Translations under genes and position numbers: made by a program | Assembly (NCBI GenBank): GCA_017746715.1 | Contig: JAGHZQ010000015.1 | Location: 88,280-152,279 of the forward strand | DNA: 64,000 bases | Origin: Cyanobacteria bacterium SBLK | GTDB taxonomy: Bacteria > Cyanobacteriota > Cyanobacteriia > Cyanobacteriales > Spirulinaceae | Direction of reading: 5' to 3' | Shown here: one piece after another, positions 19,997-29,192 of the stretch | How the letters are laid out: the number at the start of each line of letters is the position of its first letter | Position numbering within the stretch: the first letter of the stretch is position 1 | The notes under the pieces: model-generated | What the model was told of the DNA's origin: nothing | What the model saw: only the letters and a program-made list of their open reading frames with translations | Databases searched by the model: none

Positions 19997-21529
19997 ATGA
20001 TGAGAGTATTTGCATCAGTCCCCCTAGCCCTTCTTTTCTCATTGCTCGTCCGCATTCCCGCAGAAGGGCAAATCCCCATTTTTGAGGAACTCCCCCCAGA
20101 AAATTGTCCCGATTGTATTTTTCCCGCCCCTCCCGCTCCCCTCTCCCCCCCCGCTCCCCTCTCCCCCCCTGCCAGTTTGGAAGGCGCCTACTTACTAGGC
20201 GGCGGCGATATGATAACCATTGATGTTTTTGAAGTGCCGCAATATAGCGGCCAGTATCAAGTTCCCATTGATGGCGTTATTTTTCTCCCTCTCATTGGCG
20301 GCGTACCCGTCGGCGGATTAACCTTAGAAGAAGCAACCCACGCGATCGCCGAGAAATATTCCGTCCATCTCAAACGCCCTTTGATTACCCTGCGTCTCGT
20401 CAATGCCCGTCCCCTCAATGTTGTCGTCGCGGGAGAAGTCATGAATCCGGGATCTTTGAGCGTGGGTTTAATAGGGGGTGCTGGCGATAAACCGGGAATC
20501 CAATACCCCACCATTACCACCGCCTTAAAAGAAGCTGGCGGAATTACCCTCAGTGCCGATATCGGTCGCATTCAAATTCGCCGTCGCAGTCCTGGAGGCG
20601 GCAGCGATCGCATTTTTGAAATCGATATCGAGAATATCTTGCAAGTCGGCGATCGCACCGTCGATCTCACCCTGCGAGATGGAGATACCATTTTTGTCCC
20701 CGTGCAACCCGATATCGATCTGCGCCGCCTGCGCCAACTTGCCGCCCTTAATTTTGCAGCGGATAGGAACATCGGCCGTACCGTATCGGTTGTCGGCTCT
20801 ATCAAGCGTCCGGGATCTTATAATATTGTCGGAACGGCACTATCAGGAGGAGGAGCAACAGGATTGACTGGCGGTATTCCCACGTTAACCCAAGCCTTAC
20901 AAGAAGCGGGAGGAATCGACATGACCGCCGATATCCGCAATATCACCATTCGCCGCCTCACCAAAACGGGGAGCGAACAAATCATTCCCATTAACCTCTG
21001 GGAACTCCTGCAAGCTGGAGATATTACTCAAGATACTCCCTTGCAAGAAGGCGATACCATCGTGATTCCCGAAGCCCGCCAATACTCCGCCGCCGAACTC
21101 AGCGAACTGGCAACGGCTCAATTTGCCCCTGCCTCCATTCGAGTTAGCGTTGTGGGAGAAGTGCAAGATCCCGGAGCCCTCGATGTTACTCCCAATACGA
21201 CCCTCAACCAAGCACTGATGGTAGCCGGCGGTTTCAATCGCGATCGCGCTTTTCGGGAAAACGTACGTTTGATTCGCCTTAACCTCGATGGCACTGTCGT
21301 TTCGCGAGAAATTACCGTAGATATTGCCCGCGCCACGGTTAACGAGCAAAATAACCCCATTCTCAAAGAAAACGATATCATCTTGGTAGGGCGCAATCGC
21401 CGTGCCAGAGCATCCGATTCCCTCACGACCTTCTTTAATCCAGGACCCGGCGCTCTGGCTATTTTTTCAATTCCCGCGACTATCTTTGGCATTTTAGAAA
21501 CTTTGGGAATTGTCGATTTTCCCAATTAG
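19997..21529 (+). CDS. outer-membrane polysaccharide export protein (Wza/OPX family, multiple SLBB domains)
   Basis: 510 residues. A Sec signal peptide (MMRVFASVPLALLFSLLVRIPAEG) is followed by a Pro-rich stretch (PAPPAPLSPPAPLSPPA), the polysaccharide biosynthesis/export domain (LLGGGDMITIDVFEVPQYSGQYQVP, about 65-145) and three SLBB-type beta-grasp repeats, each with a VVGEV-NPG or VVGSIKRPGSY style core. OPX proteins form the periplasmic and outer-membrane channel for exopolysaccharide. No lipobox Cys is present. The gene is 44 bases upstream of a Wzc-like gene, so the two form an export operon. Synthesis genes are not nearby. Confidence 0.88.
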   Translation: MMRVFASVPLALLFSLLVRIPAEGQIPIFEELPPENCPDCIFPAPPAPLSPPAPLSPPASLEGAYLLGGGDMITIDVFEVPQYSGQYQVPIDGVIFLPLIGGVPVGGLTLEEATHAIAEKYSVHLKRPLITLRLVNARPLNVVVAGEVMNPGSLSVGLIGGAGDKPGIQYPTITTALKEAGGITLSADIGRIQIRRRSPGGGSDRIFEIDIENILQVGDRTVDLTLRDGDTIFVPVQPDIDLRRLRQLAALNFAADRNIGRTVSVVGSIKRPGSYNIVGTALSGGGATGLTGGIPTLTQALQEAGGIDMTADIRNITIRRLTKTGSEQIIPINLWELLQAGDITQDTPLQEGDTIVIPEARQYSAAELSELATAQFAPASIRVSVVGEVQDPGALDVTPNTTLNQALMVAGGFNRDRAFRENVRLIRLNLDGTVVSREITVDIARATVNEQNNPILKENDIILVGRNRRARASDSLTTFFNPGPGALAIFSIPATIFGILETLGIVDFPN

Positions 21530-21573
21530 CTTCCACTCTTTCCTCTTGACTCTTTACTTTTTATTTCCCACCC

Positions 21574-23862
21574 ATGACCTCCAAACCAGACTATCCTTTT
21601 TTTGCACCGCAATCTTCGGAATATTCTCTGTCTCCTTCTGCTTTAATCCCCGGTCAAAAAGAAGAAGAAAACAGTCTGGATTTAGCATGGCTTTTTTCTG
21701 TTTTTCGCCGCCGCCTTTGGATTATGGCATTGGTTGCCAGCGTTTTGGCAGTTTCAACGGGAGCGCTTATTGTCGTTGAATCCAAAAAAGAGGAAGAAGC
21801 ATTTAAAGGATCGTTTCAAGTTTTAGTCGAACCCGTGACGGTAGAAGGTCGCTTGGCTCGCTTATCCCTACTCGCTCAAAGTGGAACCCACACGACAACG
21901 GCCACCGAACTTTCAAAAGAAGGGGTCGGTCGTTCCGATCTATTAGACTACGAAACACAAATACGCGTGTTAAAAAGTCCTAAGATTTTAGAGCCCCTTG
22001 TTGAAAAAATCAAAGAACAATATCCCAATATTCAAATGGGAGATTTAATAACAAACTTAACACTTCAACGCATTAAATATGAAAAAGATGGCAAGTTTGA
22101 AGGCACCAAAATTTTAGAAGTTATTTACGGCGATGCCGATCGCGAGAAAATTATTTTTATTTTAGAACAAGTTAAAGCAGCCTACTTAGAATACTCTTTA
22201 GAAGAACGTTTAAATAGTCTGAATAAAGGAATTGACCATATTGACGAACAGTTACCGCAATTAGAAGGAAGAGTGGATGACTTGCAAAAACAACTGCAAC
22301 AGTTGCGAGAACGCTACCACGTCAATTATCCCGAAGAAACGGCCAAAGATCTGGCTGCCCAAGCGCGAACCCTCAGCACTCAGCGCATCGGCACCCAGGC
22401 CCTGCTAGAAGAAGCCCGAGCCAATTATGCCAGCCTCAAAAAACAACTCGACTCGGGCAATCCCATTCCTCTTTTGTTACAAAGCGTGCAAACCCAACAG
22501 GCTTATAACGTGCTCATTTCCCAATTGCAAGCCATTGAAGCCAAGATTGCCACGGAATCGGCACAATTTAAAGACGAGAGTCCCCGCATGCAGGTTCTCT
22601 TTGAGAGACAAGAGAATTTAAAACGAACTTTGACTCAAGAAGCCAACAAAATTCTCGCCAGCGTCGCGGTGAAGATTCGCGATCTAGAAGCACAAGTAGA
22701 CTACATTCAAGCCACCGAACGAGAATTACAAAATCGTTTGGATACTTTTCCTCGGGTTTTGCGCACTTACACCGATCTCGAACGGGATCTGAGCGTTGCC
22801 GCCGAGAGTTTGAAGACTTTTTTGGAAAAGCGAGAAGGTTTGCAATTAGATGCTTCTCAAAGCGATATTCCTTGGATGTTAATTCAAGAACCTAAAATTT
22901 GGCAAATTGCTGAAGGCATACCGATGTCGTTTAAAGGCGGTAACGCCAAACGCCAAGTCGCGATCGCTTTTATCCTTGCTTCTCTTTTTGGCGTTGGCGT
23001 TGGCTTTGTGGTTGAAATTCTTCACGCGGTTTATCATACTCCCGAAGAGATCAAAAGAGCAACAAAACTCAGGCTATTAGGTTCGATTCCTACCTTTAAA
23101 AAACTCAAGCGTTACGAGAAAAAACTGGAAAAACTGGCAAGTAAAGATCGAGTATTAATCGTTCCTTCTGATTTTCCCAAACCCAACTATCCTCCTGTTT
23201 ATTTAGAATCTTTCCGCTCTCTTTATACCAATATTGACCTCCTTGGAACGAGCCGCTCCCTTGTCATCGGCTCGGCGGCTCCTGGGGATGGAAAATCAAC
23301 GATCGCCAGACAGTTGGCAGAAACGGCAGCAGCGATGGATCGGCGGGTTTTATTAGTGGATGCAGATTTGCGAAAACCACAGCTGCATTTGCGTTTGGGG
23401 TTGCAAAATAACCTCGGACTCAGCGACATTTTACAGAGCGATCTGAGTTTAAATGATGTCATTCAACAATTTCCCCTCGAAGAAAATCTCTTTTTCCTCT
23501 GTGCCGGACAAGCAATCATCGATCCGGTTAAGCTCTTATCATCGGCAAAAATGCAGCATTTAAGCGAACAATTTCAAGGCTTTTTCGATCTGGTTCTTTA
23601 TAATGTGCCTCCCCTCGTCGGCTTGGCAGACGGTCATATTTTAGCGGCAAAATCCGATGGGATTATTCTCGTAGTGCGTTTGGAAAAAACCGATCGCGGT
23701 CTTCTCAATAAGGCGATCGAAAACTTAAAAATTTCCGGGGCTTCAGTGCTGGGTTTTGTGGCCAATAACGTTAAAAATTACGTTCCCGTTCCCTATCTCC
23801 TACCGCGAGATCGCCCTTCCCGCTTCCCTCGTTTGGGAATCCCTAAAGGCAATAAACGATAA
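21574..23862 (+). CDS. Wzc-like polysaccharide co-polymerase with BY-type tyrosine kinase domain
   Basis: 762 residues. A Wzz-type membrane domain has one helix near 48-68 (LWIMALVASVLAVSTGALIV) and a second near 467-490 (VAIAFILASLFGVGVGFVVEI), with a long coiled-coil periplasmic part between them. The C-terminal cytoplasmic BY-kinase has Walker A (GSAAPGDGKST, about 566-576), A' (VLLVDADLRKP) and B-like (LVLYNVPPL) motifs. The usual C-terminal Tyr cluster is sparse here: only two Tyr, in NYVPVPYL. It partners the OPX protein upstream to control exopolysaccharide chain length and export. Confidence 0.88.
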   Translation: MTSKPDYPFFAPQSSEYSLSPSALIPGQKEEENSLDLAWLFSVFRRRLWIMALVASVLAVSTGALIVVESKKEEEAFKGSFQVLVEPVTVEGRLARLSLLAQSGTHTTTATELSKEGVGRSDLLDYETQIRVLKSPKILEPLVEKIKEQYPNIQMGDLITNLTLQRIKYEKDGKFEGTKILEVIYGDADREKIIFILEQVKAAYLEYSLEERLNSLNKGIDHIDEQLPQLEGRVDDLQKQLQQLRERYHVNYPEETAKDLAAQARTLSTQRIGTQALLEEARANYASLKKQLDSGNPIPLLLQSVQTQQAYNVLISQLQAIEAKIATESAQFKDESPRMQVLFERQENLKRTLTQEANKILASVAVKIRDLEAQVDYIQATERELQNRLDTFPRVLRTYTDLERDLSVAAESLKTFLEKREGLQLDASQSDIPWMLIQEPKIWQIAEGIPMSFKGGNAKRQVAIAFILASLFGVGVGFVVEILHAVYHTPEEIKRATKLRLLGSIPTFKKLKRYEKKLEKLASKDRVLIVPSDFPKPNYPPVYLESFRSLYTNIDLLGTSRSLVIGSAAPGDGKSTIARQLAETAAAMDRRVLLVDADLRKPQLHLRLGLQNNLGLSDILQSDLSLNDVIQQFPLEENLFFLCAGQAIIDPVKLLSSAKMQHLSEQFQGFFDLVLYNVPPLVGLADGHILAAKSDGIILVVRLEKTDRGLLNKAIENLKISGASVLGFVANNVKNYVPVPYLLPRDRPSRFPRLGIPKGNKR

Positions 23863-23863
23863 A

Positions 23864-23919
23864 CAACTATCAACTATCAACTATCAACTATCAACTATCA
23901 ACTATCAATTATCAATTAC
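23864..23919. repeat. CAACTAT heptanucleotide tandem repeat
   Basis: Six to seven direct copies of CAACTAT followed by CAATTAT variants, between the convergent Wzc and permease genes. Similar TTATCAG-type heptamers occur at 7640-7662 and 43271-43308, so this is a family of slippage-prone spacers in this genome. Confidence 0.85.
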
Positions 23920-24749
23920 CCTTTGACTCCACTGCCTGTTTCTGTAGGAATAATATAGCGTTGAACGAAGACGAAAAAAAGTAAAGCTGGGGCAATGGCA
24001 ATAATAGAACCTGCGGCCACCAAACGCCAGTTTAAATCTTCTCCTCGGAATAACTTGGAAACGCCTAAAGGCAACGTATAATATTCGGGATCGGTAATCG
24101 CAATCAGCGGCCAGAGAAAATCGCTCCAAGACCCGATAAAAACGAAAATGGCTAAGGTGACTAATGCCGGACGTACTGCGGGAATCATGACGTGCCACCA
24201 TAATCCCAACTCCGTACACCCATCCATGCGAGCTGCTTCTTCAAGTTCTTTCGGGACGCTTTGGAAGGCCTGTCGCAGGAGAAAAATCCCAAATGCAGAG
24301 GCGATCGCGGGAAAAATAATTCCTAAATAACTATTGACTAAATTTAAGCGGACAATAATAATATACAACGGAATCATAACAATTTGAAACGGAATCATGA
24401 TAGTCGAAACAATAGTGGCAAAAATAAAATCTCGTCCTTTAAATTGCAATCTTGCCAAAGGATATGCGGCTAAAGAAGAAGAGAGGAGATTGAGAAAGAC
24501 CGTTAATACGGCAATTAACGTGCTATTAAATAAATAGCGACCGAAAGGATGTGCCTGCCAAACTTCGCGAAAGTTATTAAAAGTGGGTTCGCGAGGAAAG
24601 AGTTGAGGGGGAAAACCGAAAATTTGCTCCGTGGGAGATTTTAAAGATGTTCCCAGCAACCACAGTAAAGGAAATAACATTAAAGCAGCAAGAAGAATCA
24701 AGATCGAGTAAGTTTGCAATATCTGCGATCGCGTTTTGATTTGGCTCAT
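23916..24749 (-). CDS. sugar ABC transporter permease (MalG type)
   Basis: 277 residues with six membrane segments and the conserved cytoplasmic EAA loop (ELEEAARMDGCTELGLWWHVMIP), which docks the ATPase. It belongs to the carbohydrate-uptake CUT1 family. The typical partners (binding protein, MalF-like permease, ATPase) would lie upstream on the minus strand but the next gene is a pentapeptide protein, so this gene stands alone here. The stop falls in the heptamer repeat. The substrate is probably a sugar or glucosylglycerol-like solute; this is inference. Confidence 0.87.
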   Translation of the reverse strand: MSQIKTRSQILQTYSILILLAALMLFPLLWLLGTSLKSPTEQIFGFPPQLFPREPTFNNFREVWQAHPFGRYLFNSTLIAVLTVFLNLLSSSLAAYPLARLQFKGRDFIFATIVSTIMIPFQIVMIPLYIIIVRLNLVNSYLGIIFPAIASAFGIFLLRQAFQSVPKELEEAARMDGCTELGLWWHVMIPAVRPALVTLAIFVFIGSWSDFLWPLIAITDPEYYTLPLGVSKLFRGEDLNWRLVAAGSIIAIAPALLFFVFVQRYIIPTETGSGVKG

Positions 24750-24884
24750 TTTTTTTGTTCTTGGTTGTTGGTTATTAGTTATTAGTTATTGGTTGCTCTC
24801 CTCTTGGCCTCCCTTCTTTGTCTTCTCTCTTGGGAAGGGTTGGGAGTGGGTTCGGGTGTTGTTCGCCGATCTCGATCGCCAATC

Positions 24885-25877
24885 CTAATCGCATTCGCTA
24901 CCATCTGGCATAATCGCCCCCTTCCATTCCACCCAAGTTAAAATTGCCGTACTTAACTCCGCACGGGATAAATTAGCATCGGTTAAATTAACCCCTGTCA
25001 TATTAGTTCTGGCACAATATGTCTCGATTAAATCAGCTTTACTTAAATTAGAATTTTTTAAATTAGCTCGACTTAAATCGGCTCGATTCAAACGAGCTTC
25101 GATTAAATTAGACTGACTTAATTCCGTTTTATCTAACTTGGCATCTGGCATCACTGCCCCTTGCAAATTCACTTGTTTTAAATTTGCTCCGCTTAAAATT
25201 ACGCGTTCCATTTTGGCATTTTTAAGAATTGCTTCTTCTAAATTTGCTCCTTTTAAATCGGCTTCTGTTAAATAAGCATTGCTCAAATCCGCACCGCTTA
25301 AATTTGCCCCGCTCAAGTCTGCCCCGCGAAAATTAACCTCTCGTAAATTTGCCCCGCTCATATCAACTTTTGATAAATCCGCTCCTTTTAAATCTGCCCC
25401 TTGTAGATCGACTCCGCAGAGAATTGCACCAATTAAATTGGCAGTATAAATGCGTTTCTCTTCCCGTAAATTTGCCCCTCGCAAACAAGCTCCCGTTAAA
25501 TTTGCCCCACTGAGATCGCTTCCTCGTAAATCAGCTTCAATTAAATTGGCATCTAATAAACTTGCCAGAGTCATATCGGCACTGCGTAAATTTGCCCCTT
25601 GCAAACTCGCACCGTGTAGATCGGCATTATGTAAATCTATTCCTGTCATCGAGGCTTGATTTAAATTCGCACCGCTTAATTTGGCATCTCGTAAATTAGC
25701 CCGATCTAATTGAGCGCGACTCAAATAGGAGAAAATTAAGGTTGTACCGTGTAGATCGGCGCGTCTGAGATCGATACCGATCAGATCGGCTCCGAGGAGA
25801 TTCGTTCCGCTCAAATTAATTCCCTGAAATTTATTTTCTCCAGTTTCATAACGTCTTAAAAATTCTTGAATATTCAT
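24885..25877 (-). CDS. pentapeptide-repeat protein
   Basis: 330 residues, almost entirely A(D/N)LXX pentapeptides (for example LSGTNLLGADLIGIDLRRAD). These fold as a right-handed quadrilateral beta helix. Such proteins are abundant in cyanobacteria; most have no known role and a few bind gyrase or mediate protein contacts. A short N-terminal helix (MNIQEFLRRYETGENKFQ) precedes the repeats, as in many cyanobacterial members. No signal peptide, so probably cytoplasmic. It ends with VEWKGAIMPDGSECD, the usual C-terminal cap. Confidence 0.9.
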   Translation of the reverse strand: MNIQEFLRRYETGENKFQGINLSGTNLLGADLIGIDLRRADLHGTTLIFSYLSRAQLDRANLRDAKLSGANLNQASMTGIDLHNADLHGASLQGANLRSADMTLASLLDANLIEADLRGSDLSGANLTGACLRGANLREEKRIYTANLIGAILCGVDLQGADLKGADLSKVDMSGANLREVNFRGADLSGANLSGADLSNAYLTEADLKGANLEEAILKNAKMERVILSGANLKQVNLQGAVMPDAKLDKTELSQSNLIEARLNRADLSRANLKNSNLSKADLIETYCARTNMTGVNLTDANLSRAELSTAILTWVEWKGAIMPDGSECD

Positions 25878-25903
25878 TTTTTATTCCTATTTTTTATTTA
25901 CGT

Positions 25904-27205
25904 TTAAGGATAATAAGGTTTGATTGCTTTGACAATTGCTTCTGCTGCTTGGGTACTTTCATCGGGTTCGGCTAAACTTCCTGCTGTTTCGTAGAGAGGT
26001 TTTTCTAGGGCTTGCAAATTGGGATAACTTGCATACAAATTCTGTAATAGTTCATCAAAAGAAAGGGTTCGCAAACTCGACCACTCCTTACCGGTAATTT
26101 CAAATTTATGATGCAGGGTTGAAAATGCTAATATCTTGGCTCGCAAGGGATTAGAATATTTCATGACTTCCAAACGCACGTCAAAGGCATCGTAGTCGCG
26201 CATTGTGGATACTTTGGCTGTTTTAGGCAATTCTGCCGCTTCGCTGGCGGGATTAAAATCCGTATCGGGAGCAGGAGTATAGTGAGTCGTATCGTTTCCT
26301 TGTTTCTGAGGCACGATCGCGGGTTGAGATGCGATCGTTGCCACTGATGACTCATTGGATAAGCTGTTGCCATTCCATTCTTGTCCTGTAACATAAGCCG
26401 CAGGAGTAGCAAAAGCGCTATTATCTTCTGCAAAAGCACTGGCTTCTTCTAGATTTCGATTGGCGTAATGCGTACCGATGGTTATCTCGTCATTATCGCT
26501 TGTTAGCGCATTTTGAGTTGCATTTTGAATCGATAAGGAAGCAACGCGATCGCTATCGGGATAAAGAGGAATGAGGCAATTGACAATTAGATTGCTAATT
26601 TGAGCGTATTCCTGCTTTCGATTTAAACTATTGACGATTCGCTCTAAATCCAAAGCTAAGTCATTTAAATTTGCATATTTTTGTTGAATTTTTGCTAAGA
26701 GGGTTTGTAAGTTGAGATTGAGCAATTTCTGGGGATTATTTTCCCACTGACCGCAATCAATACAAAATAATAATTTTCTAATGCGGAGTGCTTCTTCGTG
26801 ATGTTCTAATCTTCTGGTAACTTCTATTAAAGGAGACGGGGAAGATGAGAAGGAAATAAATTGCGTTGCTTCATCGCTTGCCGTTGCAAATCTTGTCATC
26901 TCATCGCCTGTATCTTCGTAAAGCTGACTCAATTGGGCAATAATCGTATTGGCAATGGTAGAATATTCTGTTTTTCGGTTTAACTGCTGAACAATTTTGT
27001 AAAGAGATTCGGTTAATTTTTCAACAGTTGTATTATTCTGGTAAAGTTCGAGGAGTAAGTCGGATAAATTAGAATTGAGCAGGATATCTTTATCGTTTTC
27101 CCAACGATTTTTACAGGCACAAAAAATTAATTTGTGGATTCTGACGCGATCGCTTTCTCGTTCCAAAGCACTGGCAATTTCATCCAGCAAAACTAAAACT
27201 GACAT
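25904..27205 (-). CDS. conserved hypothetical protein built from three copies of an alpha-helical domain
   Basis: About 433 residues. I see three related blocks of roughly 90 residues: one near the N-terminus (IASALERESDRVRIHKLIFCACKNRWEND...), one in the middle (RLEHHEEALRIRKLLFCIDCGQWENNPQ...) and a diverged one at the C-terminus (YSNPLRAKILAFSTLHHKFE...). Each ends in an A.. I(V)..I.PLY-like motif. A low-complexity linker separates the second and third. No known family comes to mind. The start is uncertain: ATG 27205 has GGGGAAAG upstream, while ATG 27241 is also possible. It lies just upstream of the pentapeptide gene on the same strand. Confidence 0.65.
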   Translation of the reverse strand: MSVLVLLDEIASALERESDRVRIHKLIFCACKNRWENDKDILLNSNLSDLLLELYQNNTTVEKLTESLYKIVQQLNRKTEYSTIANTIIAQLSQLYEDTGDEMTRFATASDEATQFISFSSSPSPLIEVTRRLEHHEEALRIRKLLFCIDCGQWENNPQKLLNLNLQTLLAKIQQKYANLNDLALDLERIVNSLNRKQEYAQISNLIVNCLIPLYPDSDRVASLSIQNATQNALTSDNDEITIGTHYANRNLEEASAFAEDNSAFATPAAYVTGQEWNGNSLSNESSVATIASQPAIVPQKQGNDTTHYTPAPDTDFNPASEAAELPKTAKVSTMRDYDAFDVRLEVMKYSNPLRAKILAFSTLHHKFEITGKEWSSLRTLSFDELLQNLYASYPNLQALEKPLYETAGSLAEPDESTQAAEAIVKAIKPYYP

Positions 27206-27322
27206 TGCACTTTCCCCAACAGATACACCTGATTTTGACATTCTCTCATAGCAAACGCAAGTCGTTCGCGGGAGAATTAGCTCAATTGTAACGGCATTCT
27301 TACGGGAAATACGCAAAAATTG

Positions 27323-27352
27323 AAAAGGAGGAGCGAGATCGCGCTTCCTCCT
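27323..27352 (-). terminator. terminator after the DUF1232 gene
   Basis: On the minus strand AGGAGGA and TCCTCCT pair around a GCGCGATCTCGC-type loop, followed by TTTTC and a further T-rich run. It sits 42 bases past the stop of the gene at 27394-27708. Confidence 0.6.
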
Positions 27353-27393
27353 CGAATATAAAAGGATAGGGAAAATAAACTCGATATATTTTT

Positions 27394-27708
27394 CTATTCT
27401 TCAATCGTCATGGCATCGACATCGACGGTTTTGGCTTTGTCAGTGGCGCGATCGCCATTCTCGGTATTGTCTTTCCGTTCGTTTTTCTGTTTGTTAGCAA
27501 CATCGATCAGCATTTGCGAAACTTCTGTCACCAAAAGACCGATAATAACCCCATCATCGATCCAGCCGACAATCGGAATAAAATCCGGGGAAATATCCAA
27601 GGGACTCAACAAATAAATCAAACTCCCCAAAATCAGCCACCAACGATATTTGGGATTGCGGAGGGTGTTGCGATACCATTCATACAAGGATTTCATGGAA
27701 ATGCTCAT
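27394..27708 (-). CDS. DUF1232 (YkvA-type) membrane-associated protein
   Basis: 104 residues. The core WWLILGSLIYLLSPLDISPDFIPIVGWIDDG is the hallmark of DUF1232: a hydrophobic helix followed by the SPxDxxPD motif and a second helix. The C-terminal 35 residues are charged and low complexity. Function unknown. The gene stands alone with its own downstream terminator. Confidence 0.85.
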   Translation of the reverse strand: MSISMKSLYEWYRNTLRNPKYRWWLILGSLIYLLSPLDISPDFIPIVGWIDDGVIIGLLVTEVSQMLIDVANKQKNERKDNTENGDRATDKAKTVDVDAMTIEE

Positions 27709-27894
27709 GGAAAAATCTCAGATTCTCTATAATTCTACATTGACAAATTCCCTCACGATTCTCCAGTCTGGGAAACCGTTCCCAAATCAATGCAACCGAA
27801 GGCAGATAGGGAAAGCATTTGAGCCATTCCAGAAATAACGAAGCGAAACTTCCTCACTCGAGTTTTTGGGAAATGTAGATAACCGATAACTGAA

Positions 27895-28521
27895 ATGATT
27901 CGACTGCTCTTAGTTGACGATCAAAGTATTATTCGCGAAGGGTTGAGTAGCTTATTGCAAGCACAACCCGATTTAGAAATTGTTGGCACGGCAGAAAATG
28001 GGAAAATGGGGGTCGAGCAAGCCTTATCTCTTCTTCCCGATGTCGTTTTGATGGACGTGCGGATGCCAATTATGGACGGCGTTGCAGCAACGCAAATCCT
28101 GCAAGAACAAGTGCCGGATATTAAAGTTCTTGTTTTAACCACTTTTGATGATGATGAATATGTAAGCAAGGCTTTGAATTATGGAGCAAAAGGCTATTTA
28201 TTAAAAGATACGCCTTCGGAGGAACTCGCTCGAGCTATTCGATCGGTTCACAAAGGATACACGCAACTCGGACCCGGCTTATTAGAAAAAGCGATCGCTC
28301 CTCCTGCGGCGATCGAACCCCCTCCAGAGCTTTCTCAATTAACGCCGAGAGAATTAGAAGTCTTGCATTGTTTGGGCAAAGGATACAGTAACAAAGAAAT
28401 TGCAGCAACGCTTTATATTTCCGAGCGTACCGTGAAAAACTACGTGACGAATATTCTGAGTCGGTTAAACTTGCGCGATCGCACTCAAGCCGCTCTTTTG
28501 GCCGCAAATTTGAAACATTAG
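27895..28521 (+). CDS. NarL/LuxR-family response regulator
   Basis: 208 residues. The receiver domain (1-120) has acidic Asp8/Asp9, phosphoacceptor Asp54 (VVLMDVRMPIMDG) and the conserved Lys in GAKGYLLKDTP. The C-terminal LuxR-type HTH (LTPRELEVLHCLGKGYSNKEIAATLYISERTVKNYV, about 145-205) binds DNA. A two-component transcription factor; no kinase gene is adjacent. Confidence 0.9.
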   Translation: MIRLLLVDDQSIIREGLSSLLQAQPDLEIVGTAENGKMGVEQALSLLPDVVLMDVRMPIMDGVAATQILQEQVPDIKVLVLTTFDDDEYVSKALNYGAKGYLLKDTPSEELARAIRSVHKGYTQLGPGLLEKAIAPPAAIEPPPELSQLTPRELEVLHCLGKGYSNKEIAATLYISERTVKNYVTNILSRLNLRDRTQAALLAANLKH

Positions 28522-28616
28522 TATTTAAGAGGCTATCTTTATTCATTTTTGCTTGCTAAAATTAAGAGCATTAAAAATAGCTAAGATCGAGAAAAGCGAT
28601 CGCCGTCGAGACAACT

Positions 28617-29183
28617 ATGGTTTTACTTTTCCCCGTATTGGGCGCATTTTTCCCCGGATTGGATAGCTTATTTTCTACTCAAGGTATTATGGTCATGCTG
28701 TTGGTGGGATATGCCGCAGCCATGTGGATGTTTCTGACCAGTGCCCCGAAAGTTTATACGGTGATGGTTTCGGATTTACGAGTGGCGAAAGAATTTTACG
28801 AAGGATTGTTAAATTTGCCCGCAGCCGACGTCCCCCTACATTATTACTATAATTACGAGCAAACAATGGGTGCGGCCAGTATCGATCCGCTCTATATGTC
28901 GGCTGCACCTACCGCAATGGGAACGCCACCAACGGGTAATGGTGGCGAAGGATTGTGGTATCAATTAAAGAAAAATACCCAATTACACGTCATTTCTGGC
29001 GCGAGTTTTGGCGAGAAAAATCGCCAGCGTCACGTTTGTTTCGATCGCGAATGTTTGGATGCGATTCTGTTACGCATTCAATCTCGTCGTTTGCGGTTTA
29101 AAATTCGCAATAAAAAACCGTTGAATTTTTTCGTCAAAGATCTCGAAAATCGCACGATTGAAATGGCAGAAGTCTCTAATTAA
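28617..29183 (+). CDS. membrane-anchored VOC/glyoxalase-like protein
   Basis: 188 residues. One hydrophobic N-terminal segment (MVMLLVGYAAAMWMFL, about 25-40) precedes a domain with the beta-alpha-beta pattern of the vicinal oxygen chelate fold (VYTVMVSDLRVAKEFYEGLLNLPAADVP at 46-73, later RHVCFDRECLDAILLRI and FFVKDLENRTIEMAEV). In active VOC enzymes His and Glu residues bind metal; a complete set is not obvious. Conserved in cyanobacteria with no known role. The next gene starts 10 bases after the stop, so the two may be co-expressed. Confidence 0.65.
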   Translation: MVLLFPVLGAFFPGLDSLFSTQGIMVMLLVGYAAAMWMFLTSAPKVYTVMVSDLRVAKEFYEGLLNLPAADVPLHYYYNYEQTMGAASIDPLYMSAAPTAMGTPPTGNGGEGLWYQLKKNTQLHVISGASFGEKNRQRHVCFDRECLDAILLRIQSRRLRFKIRNKKPLNFFVKDLENRTIEMAEVSN

Positions 29184-29192
29184 ATCTCAATC

